In this document: one piece after another, positions 28,476 to 36,730 of the stretch
Position numbering within the stretch: the first letter of the stretch is position 1
Layout of the letters: each line of letters begins with the position of its first letter
From: a bacterium
GTDB taxonomy: Bacteria; Desulfobacterota; Deferrisomatia; Deferrisomatales; BM512
Assembly (NCBI GenBank): GCA_004322275.1
Contig: SCTA01000013.1
Location: 50,444 to 114,443 of the forward strand
Direction: 5' to 3'
DNA: 64,000 nucleotides
The notes under the pieces: generated by a model
The model's input: only the letters and a program-made list of their open reading frames with translations
Database searches by the model: none
Told to the model about the DNA's origin: nothing
Made by a program: the position numbers and the translations under genes

Positions 28476-28609
28476 TGCGCCTCAACAAACCTTATCAGGG
28501 AATAACCTTTTACCTTCCGCCCGTGCGCGTTCGCGGTCCCTGAGAGATGCGGGACGATAAAATCCGCGCCGGTAAAGCGGCTCAGGGGCGGTCTGTTCTT
28601 TGGATTCAT
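28472..28609 (-). CDS. small 45-residue open frame, possibly translated
   Basis: A short frame starts ATG at 28609 and ends with a TGA that overlaps the next ATG in the ATGATGA junction. The product begins MNPKNRPPLSRFTGADF and ends SLIRFVEAQ; it is basic and has no known motif. A purine-rich stretch (CAGGGGGGAAACGT) precedes the start. Its 4-bp overlap and the GC-rich coding style support translation, but it could be a leader frame or the remnant of a truncated gene. Confidence 0.4.
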   Translation of the reverse strand: MNPKNRPPLSRFTGADFIVPHLSGTANAHGRKVKGYSLIRFVEAQ

Positions 28610-28643
28610 ACGTTTCCCCCCTGAATTCTTATTATTTCCGCCC

Positions 28644-29765
28644 TTATAAGGCTTTTTCGCTTTCCCTCAAAGCCAAAACAACCCCCTCCACGACTTCCAG
28701 CGCTTCGCCCTCCGTCATGTGAGGCCCCATCGGGAGGCTGAGAACCGTTCCGGCCAGCTTTTCCGCCACAGGGAAACTTCCTTCCCCGAAACCCATTTTC
28801 GCGTAGGCCCCGCTCCGGTGCGGCGGTACCGGGTAGTGTATCAGCGTCCCGATTCCCTTCCCCTCCAGCTTCTTTTGAAGCTCTTCTCTCCGGGGGCTCT
28901 CCACTACAAAGAGGTGCCAGACCGGCTCGCACCCTTCGGGAACGGTAGGAAGCGCCAATGAGGGGATATTTGAAAGCTCCTTCAGGTAGAGCGACGCTAT
29001 CTTCCTCCGCCTCTTGTTCCATTCGTCGAGGAGCGGGAGTTTTTCGGACAGGAGGGCTGCCTGAAGCTCGTCGAGGCGCGAATTGTACCCCGCCATCTCG
29101 TTTTCGTACTTCACCCTCGATCCGTAGTTCCTGAGCACCCGGATTTTCTCGGCCAGCTCCGGGTCGTTTGTCGTCACCGCCCCGCCGTCGCCATAACAGC
29201 CGAGGTTCTTTCCGGGGTAGAAGCTGGTGGCCGCGGCGTGGCCGAGAGAGCCGGTGCGCCTGCCCCGGTAGAGCGCCCCCTGCGCCTGCGCGTTGTCCTC
29301 TATCACCCTGAGGCCGCGCCTTTGGGCGATCTCCATCACTGGCGCCATGTCGGCGGGGGTTCCGTAGAGGTGGACGGCCATTATCGCCTTCGTATTCCGG
29401 GTTATCGCGGCTTCGATACGTTCGGGGTCTATGTTCCTGGTCTTCGAGTCGGGCTCGACGGGAACGGGAACCGCTCCGGCGTGGGAAACTGCCAGCCAGG
29501 TGGCGATATAGGTGTTGGAGGGTACGATTACCTCGTCGCCGGGGCCGATTCCATAGCCCCGGAGTATCAGGTGGAGTCCGTCGAGGCCGCAGGCTACACC
29601 GACACAATGATCGGCTCCGCAGTAATTCGCGAATTTCTTCTCGAAGCTCTCCGTTTCGCGCCCGAGGATGTAATTGCCGGACTCCATCACCCTGCGGTAC
29701 GCGAGGTCGAGGTCATCCTTAAGCTCCGCGTAGCCCCGTTTCAGGTCGAGAAAGGGAATCCCCAT
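28644..29765 (-). CDS. PLP-dependent sugar aminotransferase, DegT/DnrJ/EryC1/StrS family (FdtB-like)
   Basis: The 373-residue aminotransferase has the PLP lysine K186 in [17 protein letters not shown], the substrate-site [11 protein letters not shown], and [10 protein letters not shown], where the Asp binds the PLP pyridine. In context (rmlA, rmlB and a ketoisomerase/acetyltransferase fusion upstream in the same operon) it most likely converts a dTDP-3-keto-6-deoxyhexose to the 3-amino sugar, as FdtB/QdtB do. Length is typical. It lies 3 bp from the fusion gene. The exact stereochemistry (Fuc3N or Qui3N) cannot be read. Confidence 0.92.
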   Translation of the reverse strand: MGIPFLDLKRGYAELKDDLDLAYRRVMESGNYILGRETESFEKKFANYCGADHCVGVACGLDGLHLILRGYGIGPGDEVIVPSNTYIATWLAVSHAGAVPVPVEPDSKTRNIDPERIEAAITRNTKAIMAVHLYGTPADMAPVMEIAQRRGLRVIEDNAQAQGALYRGRRTGSLGHAAATSFYPGKNLGCYGDGGAVTTNDPELAEKIRVLRNYGSRVKYENEMAGYNSRLDELQAALLSEKLPLLDEWNKRRRKIASLYLKELSNIPSLALPTVPEGCEPVWHLFVVESPRREELQKKLEGKGIGTLIHYPVPPHRSGAYAKMGFGEGSFPVAEKLAGTVLSLPMGPHMTEGEALEVVEGVVLALRESEKAL

Positions 29766-29768
29766 TCG

Positions 29769-30692
29769 TCAAAACGCCTTGACGTATTCCAGAAACTCGA
29801 GCTGGTCCCGGATGTAGTCGCCCGCGTCGTAAGGGTGGGAGGCCAGCACCATGAGGACAGCGTCGGCGGAGAAGTTCGTCAGCCTCCCCCAGGTCGGCGG
29901 AGGAAGGTAGAGGCCCGTGTTGGGCTTGTCGAGCACGTATTCCCTTCGCGTCGAGCCGTCGTCGGTGTGAAGGGTGACCGACCCCTTGAGGCAGACAAGG
30001 AACTGGTGGCATTCCTTGTGGGCGTGGCCTCCCCTGCCGACGCCGGAGGGCACGCCGAAGATGTAAAAAAGTCGCTTGGGAACGAAGGGCAGTCCCTGCT
30101 CGAAATCCAGCTCGACCAGAGCGCCCCGCTTGTCGTTTACGGTTTTAAGCTCATTTTGCACCACTCTGGGGCGCATCTTCATAACCGAAAGCTGGTCTTC
30201 GGGCTCGCAGGTCTCCTCTTCTTTGTCCACCCAGCCGACGATGCAGGCGGGGCTGCCCACGACTATGGCGTAGGGAGGCACGTTGCGGGTGACCACCGCG
30301 CCCGCGCCGACCATCGCCTTTCTTCCGATCGTGAGGCCGGGGAGGATGGTGGCGTTCGCGCCCACAGAGGCCTGGGCCTCGACGACGGTTTCGACGTACT
30401 TTTCAGGGCGATTTTGTCTTCCGGGGTATTTTTCGTTGGTGAAGGTGACGTTCGGCCCGATAAAAACGTCGTCCCCTATGCGGACCCCGTCCCAGATGAA
30501 GACCCCGCTCTTGACCGTCACCCTGTCTCCCACCCTCACGTCGTTTTCGATGAAGGTGTGGTCGCAGATGTTGCAGCCGGCGCCGACGACCGCGCCGGGA
30601 AGGATGTGGGCGAAAGCCCAGACCCTCGTTCCCTCGCCCAGTTGCGCTCCCTCCTCCACAATCGCCTTTTCGTGTATGAAGACGCTTCGCAT
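29769..30692 (-). CDS. bifunctional N-acetyltransferase / dTDP-sugar 3,4-ketoisomerase (WxcM/FdtD-like fusion)
   Basis: A 307-residue two-domain protein. Residues 1-155 form a left-handed beta-helix acyltransferase with hexapeptide repeats (VEEGAQLGEGTRVWAF, KSGVFIWDGVRIGDDVFIGP, TNEKYP). Residues about 175-307 are a cupin ketoisomerase with the conserved GRGGHAHKECHQFLVCLKG (His223, His225). This order matches WxcM of Xanthomonas and FdtD of Shewanella, where one chain isomerises dTDP-4-keto-6-deoxyglucose and later acetylates the 3-amino group. I chose the ATG at 30692, 5 bp after the rmlB stop. Confidence 0.9.
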   Translation of the reverse strand: MRSVFIHEKAIVEEGAQLGEGTRVWAFAHILPGAVVGAGCNICDHTFIENDVRVGDRVTVKSGVFIWDGVRIGDDVFIGPNVTFTNEKYPGRQNRPEKYVETVVEAQASVGANATILPGLTIGRKAMVGAGAVVTRNVPPYAIVVGSPACIVGWVDKEEETCEPEDQLSVMKMRPRVVQNELKTVNDKRGALVELDFEQGLPFVPKRLFYIFGVPSGVGRGGHAHKECHQFLVCLKGSVTLHTDDGSTRREYVLDKPNTGLYLPPPTWGRLTNFSADAVLMVLASHPYDAGDYIRDQLEFLEYVKAF

Positions 30693-30697
30693 GGCCT

Positions 30698-31720
30698 TTA
30701 CCTTTCGAGTCTTCCCGAGTAATTTCTCTCGCAGTAGTCCATGTATTCGCGGCTCATGACGCGCCGCCACCACCTTTCGTTCGCAAGATACCACTGAACC
30801 GTCTCGCGAAGGCCGGTTTCAAAGTCCTTTATCGGCACGAACCCCAATTCCCTTTTGGCTTTCCCGGAGTCGATGGCGTAGCGCCGGTCATGGCCGGGGC
30901 GGTCCTTTACGTAGCTGATAAGCGTCTCGGGCTTTCCGAGGAGTTTCAGTATGCTCTTTACGATAACGACGTTCGTCGTTTCCGCTTCGCCCCCCATATT
31001 GTAGGCCTCGCCGGGGATTCCCCTCTCGGCGGCTAGAAGCAGCCCTGCGCAGTGGTCCTCTACGTGTATCCAGTCGCGGACGTGCATACCGTCGCCGTAG
31101 ACGGGAAGTTTCTCGCCGCCAAGGGCTTTTATTATCATCAAGGGTATAAGCTTTTCCGGAAACTGGAAGGGGCCGTAGTTGTTCGAGCAGCGGGTTATTA
31201 TCACCGGAACGCCGAAGGTCCGGCCGTAAGCCCTGCAAAGGAGGTCGGCGGCCGCCTTGGAGGCGGAGTAGGGGCTGTTCGGGGCGAGAGGGGACTCCTC
31301 GGTGAAGCGCCCTCGCTCCCCCAGCGAGCCGTAAACCTCGTCGGTGGAGACCTGCACGAATCTGACCTGGCCCGCCTTCGAGGCGGCCTCCAGAAGGGTC
31401 TGCGCGCCGAGGGTATTGGTCCTGACGAAATCGGAGCCGGAGAGGATGGAGCGGTCCACGTGGCTCTCGGCGGCAAAATTTATCAGCGTGTCGATCTTGC
31501 GCGTTTGCATAAGCTCAAGGGCGAGCCCCCCGTCGCAGATGTCTCCCCTGACGAACTCGTACCTTCCGGTGTTTTCAAGACCCGCGAGGTTTTCGGGGTT
31601 TCCGGCGTAGGTGAGCAGATCGAGGTTCACCACCCTCGCTTCGGGGCGTCTTTCGAGGACCAGACGGACAAAGTTGGAGCCGATGAACCCCGCGCCGCCC
31701 GTCACGAGGATATTTTTCAT
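30698..31720 (-). CDS. rmlB: dTDP-glucose 4,6-dehydratase
   Basis: The 340-residue short-chain dehydrogenase/reductase removes water from dTDP-glucose to give dTDP-4-keto-6-deoxyglucose. It has the NAD motif ILVTGGAGFIGSNFV, the substrate-site AAESHVDRSI, the active-site STDEVYGSLG, the catalytic YSASKAAAD (Tyr, Lys) and NNYGPFQFPEKLIPL. An earlier ATG is possible, but the ATG at 31720 overlaps the rmlA stop by 4 bp and gives the normal start. Second step of the amino-deoxyhexose pathway of this operon; no rmlC or rmlD is present, so rhamnose is not the product here. Confidence 0.95.
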   Translation of the reverse strand: MKNILVTGGAGFIGSNFVRLVLERRPEARVVNLDLLTYAGNPENLAGLENTGRYEFVRGDICDGGLALELMQTRKIDTLINFAAESHVDRSILSGSDFVRTNTLGAQTLLEAASKAGQVRFVQVSTDEVYGSLGERGRFTEESPLAPNSPYSASKAAADLLCRAYGRTFGVPVIITRCSNNYGPFQFPEKLIPLMIIKALGGEKLPVYGDGMHVRDWIHVEDHCAGLLLAAERGIPGEAYNMGGEAETTNVVIVKSILKLLGKPETLISYVKDRPGHDRRYAIDSGKAKRELGFVPIKDFETGLRETVQWYLANERWWRRVMSREYMDYCERNYSGRLER

Positions 31721-32616
31721 CTCGTGGGGGGCCAAAGTTTCTTCCTGTCCTTGAATTCCCTCTGGATTTCCCTGAGATAGTCTGCGTACTCGCAGTCCGG
31801 CAAGGTCGCCACGAGAGCGGCGTACTCCTCGAAGCCGATGAATCCCTTGCGAAGCGCCAGTTCTTCCGGGCAGCCGATCTTCAGCCCTTGTCTGGATTCG
31901 ATTATCTGGACGAAGGTGCTGGCCTCGTGGAGGCTGGTGGCCGTCCCGGTGTCGAGCCAGGCGGTGCCCCTGCCCATTATCGAAGCCCTGAGCCGCCCCC
32001 TTTTCAGATACTCTTTGTTGACGTCGGTTATCTCAAGCTCGCCGCGGACACCCGGCAGAAGGTTCCGGCAGATTTCAACGACTTCGGGGCCGTAGAGGTA
32101 AAGGCCGGGCACAGCCCAGGAACTTTTCGGCTCGTCGGGCTTTTCCTCGATGGAGACGACATTGCCCTCGCCGTCGAATTCGACGATGCCGTAGCGCCGG
32201 TGATCCTTGACGCGGTAGGCGAAGATATGCGCCCCCTCCTCGAAAAAGGGGAATATTTTGTCGAACTCGTAACTGCCGTAAAAGATGTTGTCGCCCAGGA
32301 TGAGGGTAACGGGCTCGCCCGCGATAAAGTCCTCGGCGATAAGGAAAGCCTCCGCAATCCCCTTCGGCTCCGGCTGCTCCCTGTAGCAAAGGGTTATCCC
32401 CCACCTCTTGCCGTCTCCCATAAGCGCCTCGAAGCGCGGCAGGTCCTCCGGGGTGGAGATGACGCAGATATCCCTTATTCCCGCGAACATGAGGGTGGTC
32501 AGCGGGTAGTAGATCATCGGCTTGTCGAAGACGCGCTGCAACTGCTTGCTTGCGGTCAGCGTCAGCGGATACAGCCTCGTCCCCGCTCCCCCGGCGAGGA
32601 TTATTCCCTTTCGCAT
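31717..32616 (-). CDS. rmlA: glucose-1-phosphate thymidylyltransferase
   Basis: The 299-residue nucleotidyltransferase makes dTDP-glucose from Glc-1-P and dTTP. The N-terminal GMP/dTMP transfer motif GIILAGGAGTRLYPLT, SKQLQRVFDKPMIYYPL, ILGDNIFYG (Mg-binding Asp) and GRGTAWLDTGT match RmlA. It is the first gene of the rmlA-rmlB-fdtD-like-fdtB-like group and is preceded by a 67-bp gap that could hold a promoter. Confidence 0.95.
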   Translation of the reverse strand: MRKGIILAGGAGTRLYPLTLTASKQLQRVFDKPMIYYPLTTLMFAGIRDICVISTPEDLPRFEALMGDGKRWGITLCYREQPEPKGIAEAFLIAEDFIAGEPVTLILGDNIFYGSYEFDKIFPFFEEGAHIFAYRVKDHRRYGIVEFDGEGNVVSIEEKPDEPKSSWAVPGLYLYGPEVVEICRNLLPGVRGELEITDVNKEYLKRGRLRASIMGRGTAWLDTGTATSLHEASTFVQIIESRQGLKIGCPEELALRKGFIGFEEYAALVATLPDCEYADYLREIQREFKDRKKLWPPTR

Positions 32617-32670
32617 CCTTCGGCCCCCTTTTAATATTCAAGACACTTTTATGTTTACAAACCCGCGACT

Positions 32671-32690
32671 CCGGCAAACTATTTCAGCGA
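32671..32690. repeat. single-ended relic of the 123-bp element
   Basis: CCGGCAAACTATTTCAGCGA matches the left end of copy A at 19 of 20 bases. It overlaps the stop codon of the WaaE-like glycosyltransferase, so an insertion or an excision may have shaped the 3' end of that gene. Confidence 0.5.
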
Positions 32691-33439
32691 TTCTTTGTAC
32701 TTCTCTGCTGTTCCAGGGCCAGCGCGTATTTCATGTAGGCTCCGAAGCCCGAGACCACCGCGACGGTAAGGCCGTAAAAGCCGTCAACGTAACCCCTGCG
32801 AAGGACGAGCTGCTTGAAGAACCGCCCGAAGCCGTGGGCCACCGGGGCGAAAACGCCTATCATCCCGCCCTTCTCCAGCAGCTGCTTCGCCCCCCTCGCC
32901 GCGAATTTGTCGATTCTCTTTATGAGGTCGCGAAGGTCGGCGTAGGAGTAGTGCAGCAGGTCCGCCCTGAGTTTTTTGTTCCTTCCGCCGACCACCGAGG
33001 CGTGGCCGATTACGTTGGTGTAGGCGCACTTTCTCCTGTCGTAGAGGCGGGTCACGTAGTCGGGGTACCAGGTCTTTATCCACTTGTCGCCGATAAAGGT
33101 CTTTCTTCTCACGGCGTAGGAATCGAAGGGGGCTTTTTCGAGGTCGAGGGCCATGATTGCGGCAACCGCCTCGTCCTCGAAGCGCTCGTCGGCGTCGATG
33201 CTGAAGATCCAGTCGTTTTTGGCGAAGGGAACGCCGTAATTCTTCTGGGGGCCGTCGCCGAGGTAGGGCTGAACCAGCACCCTGGCCCCCGCTTTTTCCG
33301 CAAGCTCTACGGTGCGGTCGGTCGAGCAGGAATCGACGACGATAACCTCGTCGCAGACCCGTAGCGCCGAAGCCACGACGGCCTCTACGTTTTGCTCTTC
33401 GTTCAGGGTGATAATCGTCGCGGTTATCGGCCTTGCCAT
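32684..33439 (-). CDS. glycosyltransferase family 2, WaaE/KdtX-like
   Basis: A 251-residue GT-A enzyme: ATIITLNEEQNVEAVVASAL, IVVDSCSTDRTVELA, and the metal-site IFSIDADERFEDEAV. The pattern DSCSTDRT with SIDADER resembles the WaaE/KdtX subfamily, which adds glucose to LPS core. The ATG at 33439 shares its A with the TGA of the upstream Trm112-like gene. Near the stop codon lies a 20-bp match to the terminal repeat of a mobile element seen twice elsewhere in the window. Confidence 0.87.
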   Translation of the reverse strand: MARPITATIITLNEEQNVEAVVASALRVCDEVIVVDSCSTDRTVELAEKAGARVLVQPYLGDGPQKNYGVPFAKNDWIFSIDADERFEDEAVAAIMALDLEKAPFDSYAVRRKTFIGDKWIKTWYPDYVTRLYDRRKCAYTNVIGHASVVGGRNKKLRADLLHYSYADLRDLIKRIDKFAARGAKQLLEKGGMIGVFAPVAHGFGRFFKQLVLRRGYVDGFYGLTVAVVSGFGAYMKYALALEQQRSTKNR

Positions 33440-33615
33440 CAGTCGCCTTCGATCGGCTTTGCCTTGTCGGCGATGAGGACGGGTATCCCCTCTTCGACCG
33501 GGTAGCGAAGTGAGCACTCGGGGCAATCGAGCGCGTCAAGTTCCTCGCGGTAGATGAGGGCTCCCTTGCATCTGGGGCAGACAATTATTTCGAGAAGTTC
33601 TTTTTTTAACGCCAT
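33439..33615 (-). CDS. Trm112/YcaR-family zinc-binding protein
   Basis: A short gene of 58 residues. The product starts MALKKELLEIIVCPRCKGAL and has two Cys pairs (C13, C16 and C31, C34) that would bind one zinc, then RYPVEEGIPVLIAD, the signature of the Trm112/UPF0434 family. Such proteins partner SAM methyltransferases in some organisms; a partner is not known here. Its TGA overlaps the ATG of the WaaE-like gene by one base, and gmhB lies 16 bp upstream. The position between LPS genes is common for this family. Confidence 0.88.
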   Translation of the reverse strand: MALKKELLEIIVCPRCKGALIYREELDALDCPECSLRYPVEEGIPVLIADKAKPIEGD

Positions 33616-33631
33616 GTGAGTTCAGCTTTCC

Positions 33632-34186
33632 TTACGTTGTCCCCGGCCAGCCCATTTTAACCTTGCGGGCGAAAGAGGCAAGGTTTCCGGCGATAATGTC
33701 GGGAATTATTTTCTTTGCCGCGAGTTTTTCGCGCTCTTTGCGCCCGTAGCCGGTGAGGACGAGGGCGGTTTTACACCCCGCCCTGACCCCCGCCTCTATG
33801 TCGGAAACCTTGTCGCCCACCATCCAGGACCGTTTAAGGTCGATACCGTGGGTTTTAGCGGCGGAAAGGAGCATTCCGGGAGAAGGCTTGCGGCAGTCGC
33901 AGGTTCCGGTGAAATCAGGGTGGTGAGTGCAGCAGACGAAAGCGTCGATAAGAAAGCCGACCCTGCGGTTCAGTTCGGCGTTAAGCGTATCGACCGTCTT
34001 TTCGTCGAACATTCCCCTCGCCACGCCGGACTGGTTGGTTATTACGACGAGGAGGTATCCCTCCTCCTTGAGCAGGCGAAGCCCCTCGACGGAACTTTTG
34101 AAGACCTTCAGCTTGCCGGCCGTCGAAAGGTAGTTGACCTCCCTGTTTATCGTGCCGTCGCGGTCAAGAAAGACAGCATTTCTCAC
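33632..34186 (-). CDS. gmhB: D-glycero-D-manno-heptose 1,7-bisphosphate 7-phosphatase
   Basis: The 184-residue HAD phosphatase removes the 7-phosphate in ADP-heptose synthesis. Motif I is AVFLDRDGTIN (Asp nucleophile and DGT), motif II is VITNQSG, the zinc-loop CCTHHPDFTGTCDCRKPSPG is typical of GmhB, and motif IV is MVGDKVSDIEAG. The true start is a GTG at 34186 that overlaps the LpxL-like stop by 4 bp; the frame stays open upstream but that part is not GmhB. Works with the kinase at 19538-20539. Confidence 0.93.
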   Translation of the reverse strand: MRNAVFLDRDGTINREVNYLSTAGKLKVFKSSVEGLRLLKEEGYLLVVITNQSGVARGMFDEKTVDTLNAELNRRVGFLIDAFVCCTHHPDFTGTCDCRKPSPGMLLSAAKTHGIDLKRSWMVGDKVSDIEAGVRAGCKTALVLTGYGRKEREKLAAKKIIPDIIAGNLASFARKVKMGWPGTT

Positions 34187-35079
34187 CGGGCCATCCTCTT
34201 GGGGACCCTGAACCGCCGGTGAACCCAGAACCACTGTCCGGGCCTCCTGCGTATCGCCCGCTCCATCCACCGGTCGAACTCCATTGTGAAGCTCCTTACC
34301 AGTTCTTCCCTGCTCCCCTCCTCCGGAGGTTTTATCACCCCGTCGAAGTGGACCACGAAGCCGTCTTTCACCCTCTCGCTCCAGCAAAAGACGACCGGCG
34401 CGCCGCTGCGGAGGGCGATTAGTGCGAGGCCGGGGTTGGTGGAGACGGGGCGGCCGAAAAACTCGCTCAGGATTCCCTCCTTGGCCTGAGCCCGCTGGTC
34501 GAGCAGGAATCCCGCTATCTCCCCCGCGGAAAGAGCGCGCAGCACCGGCCGAAGGGCATTCCTGTGGTGGATGAACTTCGTGCCGAAGTGCTCCCTGGTC
34601 GCGGTTATTAAGTCGTCTATCTTTGGATTTTTTATTCGTTTTCCGACCACGTTCAACTTGTAGCCGCGCGCCGCCAGAGCGAGACTGGAGTATTCCCAGT
34701 TGCCCTGATGGCTGGTAAGCAAAAGGACTCCCTTCCCTCCCGCAAGCGCCTCTTTAAGTATCTCCTCGCCCTCGTAACGGACGAGCTTTTCCATCTTGTC
34801 GCGGTCAAGTGAGGGGACGGCAAGAATCTCGACCGCGACCCGCCCGAGATTCCGGAGGGATTCCTTCATTATCGAACGGGCTTCCTCCTCCCCAACCTCG
34901 GGCATGGCGTATTTAATGTTTTCGAGGATTAGCCTTCGCCGCGAGGGGAGCGCGAACCCCGCGAAAGCGCCGAGGAATTTCCCGAGGGAAGCCCGCCCCC
35001 CCTCCGGCAGCGCGAGAACGAGCGCCCGCATGAACCGAAGGAGCAAATACTGAAGCCGGTAGGATATTTTCTCGGCCAT
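34183..35079 (-). CDS. lipid A biosynthesis acyltransferase, LpxL/HtrB family
   Basis: The 298-residue acyltransferase carries the family His motif in LLTSHQGNWEYSSLAL (H-x4-E, as in LpxL/LpxM), a hydrophobic N terminus (YLLLRFMRALVLALPEG), and the second family block LDQRAQAKEGILSEFFGRPVSTNPG. It would add a secondary acyl chain to lipid A at the inner membrane. Whether it uses lauroyl or another chain is not known. It lies 1 bp after the dgt-like gene and overlaps gmhB by 4 bp. Confidence 0.9.
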   Translation of the reverse strand: MAEKISYRLQYLLLRFMRALVLALPEGGRASLGKFLGAFAGFALPSRRRLILENIKYAMPEVGEEEARSIMKESLRNLGRVAVEILAVPSLDRDKMEKLVRYEGEEILKEALAGGKGVLLLTSHQGNWEYSSLALAARGYKLNVVGKRIKNPKIDDLITATREHFGTKFIHHRNALRPVLRALSAGEIAGFLLDQRAQAKEGILSEFFGRPVSTNPGLALIALRSGAPVVFCWSERVKDGFVVHFDGVIKPPEEGSREELVRSFTMEFDRWMERAIRRRPGQWFWVHRRFRVPKRMAR

Positions 35080-35080
35080 C

Positions 35081-36220
35081 TCAGACTTTTTGGTAGGGAT
35101 CGAAGAGTCTTCTGTACTCGTCGATGCACTGGCGGTCGGTCATGGAAGCCACGGCGTCGCACACCACCCGGAAAAGCCCCTCTTCCTTCGCCCTCTCGCG
35201 GAGCGAAAGGTGCAAAAGCCCGGGATTTTGGGCGTAGGCGTTAAAGAGGTCGGTCAAAAAGCGCTCCGCCTTGAAACGCATCGTCTCGACCTTGGGGTGG
35301 CGGTAAAGTTTTTCCATCAGGAATTTTTTAAGCTCGCGGTTCTTCTCTTCCATCGCGGGAGACCTCCTGACCAGCCTCGCTCCGCAATTCCTTACGTCAT
35401 CAAGGTCTTTTACCCCGGAGCCGGAGAGGGCCCTTTCGGTCTCCTCCACGAGGTCTTGCATCATCGTCCCGATGAGGCGGCTTATAGTCTGGCTAACCGC
35501 CTCGCGCCCGGCTATCCCCGTCATCCTCGCCAAAACCTCTTCCCAAGTTTCCCTCCAGAGTCTTATCTCCATGAGTTCGCCGAGGGAGACGTAGCCCGCT
35601 TCGAGGCCGTCGTCTATGTCGTGGTTATTGTACGCTATCTCGTCGGCGAGGTCGATAAGCTGGGCTTCGAGGGTCGGCTGAAGGGAAGGCTCGTACTGCG
35701 TTAGCGAGATGAAGTCGGGCTTGTCCCAGCTCGATGAGTGCTTGACTATCCCCTCGCGGACCTCGAAGGTGAGATTCAGGCCAGGAAAGGAGGGGTGTCT
35801 CTTTTCCAGCAGGGTGACGACCCGAAGCCCCTGGAGGTTGTGCTCGAAGCCGCCGTTTTCGGCCATGAGGCGGTTAAGAACCTCTTCGCCGGTATGTCCG
35901 AAAGGGGTATGGCCGAGATCGTGGGCGAGCGCAAGCGCCTCGGTCAGCTCCTCGTTGAGGCCCAGCCTTCTGGCGAGCCCGCGGGCTATCTGGGCGACCT
36001 CCAGGCTGTGGGTGAGGCGCGTACGGTAGTAGTCTCCCTCGTGGTTGACGAAGACCTGCGTCTTGTACTCGAGCCTGCGAAAAGCCGCCGAATGGATTAC
36101 CCGGTCGCGGTCCCGCTCGAAAGCGGGGCGGCCGTCCTTGAGTTCCTCGCCGTGCTCCCTTCCCCGGCTTTCGGCGCTTCTGGCCGCGTACGGCGCCAGA
36201 TCTTCCCGTTCGCCCCTCAT
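35081..36220 (-). CDS. dgt: dGTP triphosphohydrolase-like HD protein
   Basis: A 379-residue HD-domain protein: RDRVIHSAAFRRLEYKTQVF at the N terminus, the H...HD...D metal site in RLTHSLEVAQIARGLARR and LAHDLGHTPFGHTGEE, and DLADEIAYNNHDIDDGLEAG. This is the bacterial dGTPase type 2 family, which hydrolyses dNTPs to the nucleoside and triphosphate. It is the first gene of the LPS-linked operon, so it may be driven by its own promoter in the gap upstream. Confidence 0.92.
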   Translation of the reverse strand: MRGEREDLAPYAARSAESRGREHGEELKDGRPAFERDRDRVIHSAAFRRLEYKTQVFVNHEGDYYRTRLTHSLEVAQIARGLARRLGLNEELTEALALAHDLGHTPFGHTGEEVLNRLMAENGGFEHNLQGLRVVTLLEKRHPSFPGLNLTFEVREGIVKHSSSWDKPDFISLTQYEPSLQPTLEAQLIDLADEIAYNNHDIDDGLEAGYVSLGELMEIRLWRETWEEVLARMTGIAGREAVSQTISRLIGTMMQDLVEETERALSGSGVKDLDDVRNCGARLVRRSPAMEEKNRELKKFLMEKLYRHPKVETMRFKAERFLTDLFNAYAQNPGLLHLSLRERAKEEGLFRVVCDAVASMTDRQCIDEYRRLFDPYQKV

Positions 36221-36730
36221 ATTTTTCCCATCAAAATCTTCTCATTGCCCCAATGGTTTTTAAAGGTTCGTCACGAAGGGATTTCTTCATCGAGAGGCTT
36301 TTAAAAACGTCGCGAGAGCCCCGGATTCAAAGAGACGCCAAGCGAGAGGAGATTCGCAACGACCAGTTAACGCATCCTCTTCTTCATCAGCTGAAAAAAC
36401 GTCGCCCTTTGCCCACAGGCTGCGCAAACCAAGATGCAGGGTTCAGAATTCACCGGCGCGGCTTTCCGTTCCAGGCGAGGAATCCCACAGCGAAAGGTGA
36501 GGCAGTAGCAGCGCTACGGCGAACCTTGAGCGAGGACATGACGAAGCCGGGGGCGGAAAGGATGCGCCGGGTAACTACGGTTAACCTATCAGATAGAAAG
36601 AAGACGGGCAACACCAATGGAAGGAATACCAGGCAGCAAAAAAGGACGCCCCCCCGGAGAGCGTTTTCACCGCGTAGCTGGTTCAGGTTTTATCACTATA
36701 ACAGGCTGCGGCCTTACGGCCTTTCCTCAC
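36221..36730. other. 510-bp stretch without a convincing gene
   Basis: No frame here has a coding pattern or recognisable product. The + strand between about 36440 and 36620 is purine-rich and has several short stems, for example GTAGC-AGC-GCTAC and GGCG...CGCC. That would fit a structured RNA or a decayed element, but no known RNA consensus (tmRNA, RNase P RNA, SRP, common riboswitches) is recognised. The dgt and small-membrane-protein genes flank it on the same strand. Confidence 0.4.

Noticed and set aside
31052..31780. Long antisense frames on + across the LPS genes
   Set aside because: They mirror GC-rich codons of strong - strand genes (rmlB and others) and show no protein family features.
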